Shown: positions 61,743 to 64,000 of the stretch, in pieces
Numbering within the stretch: the first letter of the stretch is position 1
Layout of the letters: the number at the start of each line of letters is the position of its first letter
Assembly: GCA_025765615.1 (NCBI GenBank)
Contig: JAIVFJ010000095.1
Location: 124,001 to 188,000 of the forward strand
Length of the DNA: 64,000 nt
Reading direction: 5' to 3'
Source: Zopfochytrium polystomum
Taxonomy: Eukaryota > Chytridiomycota > Chytridiomycetes > Chytridiales > Chytridiaceae
Position numbers and translations under genes: made by a program
Notes under the pieces: model-generated
What the model saw: the letters and a program-made list of their open reading frames with translations, nothing else
Database searches by the model: none
What the model was told of the DNA's origin: nothing

Positions 61743-64000
61743 ATGGCCCCTAAACACGCGTCGGAGAGCCGCCGGGCAGATGGCGAAGACGAAAGCGATT
61801 ACTCTAGCGATGTGGATGAGCGATCCGATCGAGATGACGTCGACGAAAACGAGGAAGTGGGCCACGACGACGGCGACGACGACGCGTCGGCCGCCCTCGC
61901 CCTCCCATGGAGCGAGTACATCGAGCAGATTCTGTTGCCGGCGACCACGGCGGCGTCCAACACCGTCCGGATCAGCGCGCTGACCAGTCTGATCCACAAG
62001 CTGCGGGCGGATTACCCGTCGATGAGCCCGGCGCAGTCCGTCTTCGACTTGACCCCGGCCGCGGCGGCGACGCTGCAGAAAGTGTTGGAGGCGCTCATGC
62101 AGACCTTGCTGCGCTTTCACTCGTCCGCGAGGAAGGTTGCGCTGCGCGCGCTCGCTGCTGCGCATGCGGGCAGCAAGGAGGCCGCGCTCGCGGCGGCCGC
62201 GGCGGGACCAAAGGAGAAGGCGCAAGCCGGATCGCCAACGACTGCCGCGATCGACAATCCGTTCGTGAAGCTGATATGCCGGTTGATGGAGCGGAGCCTC
62301 AAATCCTCGATGTAAGGAGGGGATCATTCGCCGTTATCTGCGTTCTTGCTGGGTCCTTGATACTGACGTTCTGAAACTCGCACCCAATTTTGGGGTTTGG
62401 CGCCCCCACCAGGCTTCTCCTCCCTCCCGCCATCCTGTTCAACCACATCAAGTGGACAGCCAAAGTTCTGGAGCTCGCCGTCAGGAAGCAGCAGCCAGCG
62501 CCAGACTTTTCGCTCTACGCAAAGTCTGCGACGTTCAAGACGCTGCTCAACCTTCACGCCAGCCTCGTGGAGGCTTTGATCGTCACGGCGACGGCGTCTC
62601 TGGCGGAATCTCCCAACGCCTCGGTTTCGCGTCGGCACAAGAGGCTGCTGTTCCAGGCAACGCGGCTCACCCGCAGATTCCTTTTGCTTGGCCGCGAGCC
62701 GGCGGTTCGCGCGACCCTCGAAGCGCTGCTTGCCGACGCCCCTGTCGAGGGAAACCCGCGCGGTGTGACTGTCATTGGGGCTGCCGTCGACGTGGCGCTG
62801 CACAAGGGGTTCCGCGCGGTCGTGGAGGGGAAAGCCGACGCGATCGGCCGCTTTTTCGAGAAGTCTGTCCTAGGAAGCAAATCCGCGGTTCCTACCCCGT
62901 TTGTCGATGCGCTTGGCTCCTTTTTCAAGGCGTTTGGCCGCGGCGACCTGCTGGAAAAGCAAGTTTTGGGCAACGTTGAGCGCTTGATGCTTCGAACGCC
63001 AGAGATTGTGATTCGCATATTTGACCGCGTTTTTCATTCCGTCGAAGTGGACACTGCCCGGATCTTTAGGGAAAAGTTTGCCGACTTGCTTTTAAGTATG
63101 TCATTCTGTTTTGTAATCGCTCACTTCATTGGACCCCAAAAGAACTTAATCTTTCCCCACAGACAATATGAAGTCCTCATCAGAATTCGTCCGCTCCGAT
63201 GCAGCAAGCCTCTTCAAAACTCTTGCTGCAAAGAGTATTGACCCCATTGAGGCCGAGAAGGTGACGGAGATAACTATCAAGGCTTTAACGGGTTAGTGTC
63301 CTTGTCTTTTGTGTTTGACACAAATGATCTCACACGTTGATGCAGGCAAGTCCCCATCCACGGACCAAAAGCAACTCTACTACTCCTGCGCCGCCTCCCT
63401 TCCCAAGCTTGCTGGAGTATCTCGACGAATTATCAAGTCGCTTCCCGCACTGGTTCAGAAGGAAATTTCCGAGGCCGTCGTTGTCAGCTGCTACTCTGCT
63501 GTCGCACAGCACATTTCGCACGCTCTGTCGAGCGAGCAAGCAGCCGACGCTGAAACCATCTCTGCCATCACAAATTTTTTCACCACCGGCCTTTCGGAAG
63601 CAAAGAGCTTGCATCGGCGGGTAGTTTTGCAGAGTTTGGAGGCCGGCGTATCCAGCAATGAGGCGATCGCCGGATTAACTGAGGCTGCACGAATAGCGAT
63701 CGCCGAAGCCTGCATCAAAGTGTTGGACAAAGTGCAGGCGGCTGGTATTGCTATGCTCGATCCAAAGAAGGAGGGTCCCTCTCCTGCCGAAGGCTACCTT
63801 ACAGTGTCATGGCTGCTGGACGTTTTATCATGGGAGAGCGGCCAAGCAACCACAGCTACTGGTAGGTCCCTTGAAAATGCGCAAATGCATTTGCTCACTC
63901 TCTTTTTGCTCCGCAGCAAATCTCCTCCAGTCAAAGAGAACATTCGCCGCACTTCTCTCGTCTCCGACCGCGAAAAACTATTGGTTTTTGAACGAGAAAT
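61743..64000 (+). CDS. GCN1: Gcn1 translational regulator (N-terminal part, runs off the right edge)
   Basis: Gcn1 is a very large HEAT-repeat protein that rides on ribosomes and activates the Gcn2 kinase in amino-acid starvation. Exons 61743-62311, 62413-63095, 63163-63291, 63346-63861 and 63917-64000 join in phase by GT-AG. After an acidic start (EDESDYSSDVDERSDRDD), helical repeats follow with family blocks: KWTAKVLELAVRKQ, RRHKRLLFQATRLTRRFLL, FVDALGSFFKAFGRGDLLEK, LERLMLRTPE-type (VERLMLRTPEIVI), then NNMKSSSEFVRSDAASLFKTLA and ITIKALTGKSPSTDQKQLYY, which match the Gcn1 repeat that ends in GK..s.dqR. About 660 codons of an expected ~2,600 are present; the EF3-like and RWD-binding regions lie outside. 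The acidic leader is not typical of the family. Confidence 0.85.

Overview
The window is nuclear DNA of a fungus. Genes are split by many short GT-AG introns (about 45-370 nt). The set includes cohesin SMC3, a fused EgtD-EgtB ergothioneine enzyme, Gcn1, a TTC7/Ypp1-type TPR protein and a HET-domain protein. An early-diverging lineage such as Chytridiomycota fits the GC-rich genes, Ser/Thr-rich membrane proteins, homopolymer and CT/GA tracts in introns, and chromodomain retrotransposons. That placement is inference.

Layout. 1-4818 (-): SMC3, cut by the left edge, preceded by a LINE remnant. 6175-10408 (-): a HET domain fused to a polytopic membrane module and a single-pass, propeller-like ectodomain, best read as one four-exon gene. 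About 11.65-15.0 kb (-): a two-PAS-domain protein. 15-18.2 kb: simple-sequence DNA. 18.2-19.8 kb (-): mucin-like surface protein. 20.7-21.7 kb (-): single-pass membrane protein, divergent from the TTC7/Ypp1-like gene at 22.1-27.8 kb (+).

28-56.3 kb is a transposon and tRNA island of lower GC. It holds a decayed Tc1/mariner element, LTRs of two families, six tRNA genes (Ser-CGA, Pro-TGG, Arg-TCG, Val-CAC, Asn-GTT and Lys-CTT, the last two with introns), a truncated Ty3 copy, and a decayed Ty1/copia element. A young chromodomain Ty3 element (48565-53916) has jumped into the copia gag gene. Single-copy genes resume at 57.4 kb with egt1 (+) and GCN1 (+, cut by the right edge).

The most notable signal is the Ty3 family. 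Its LTR carries long perfect arrays of heat-shock-element pentamers, amplified in 45-bp (nine-pentamer) steps so that LTR copies hold 1, 2 or 3 units. The sequence just inside the 5' LTR is an 11-nt perfect complement of the predicted RNA 5' end, the arrangement of Tf1-type self-primed elements. Second is the HET/membrane/ectodomain fusion.
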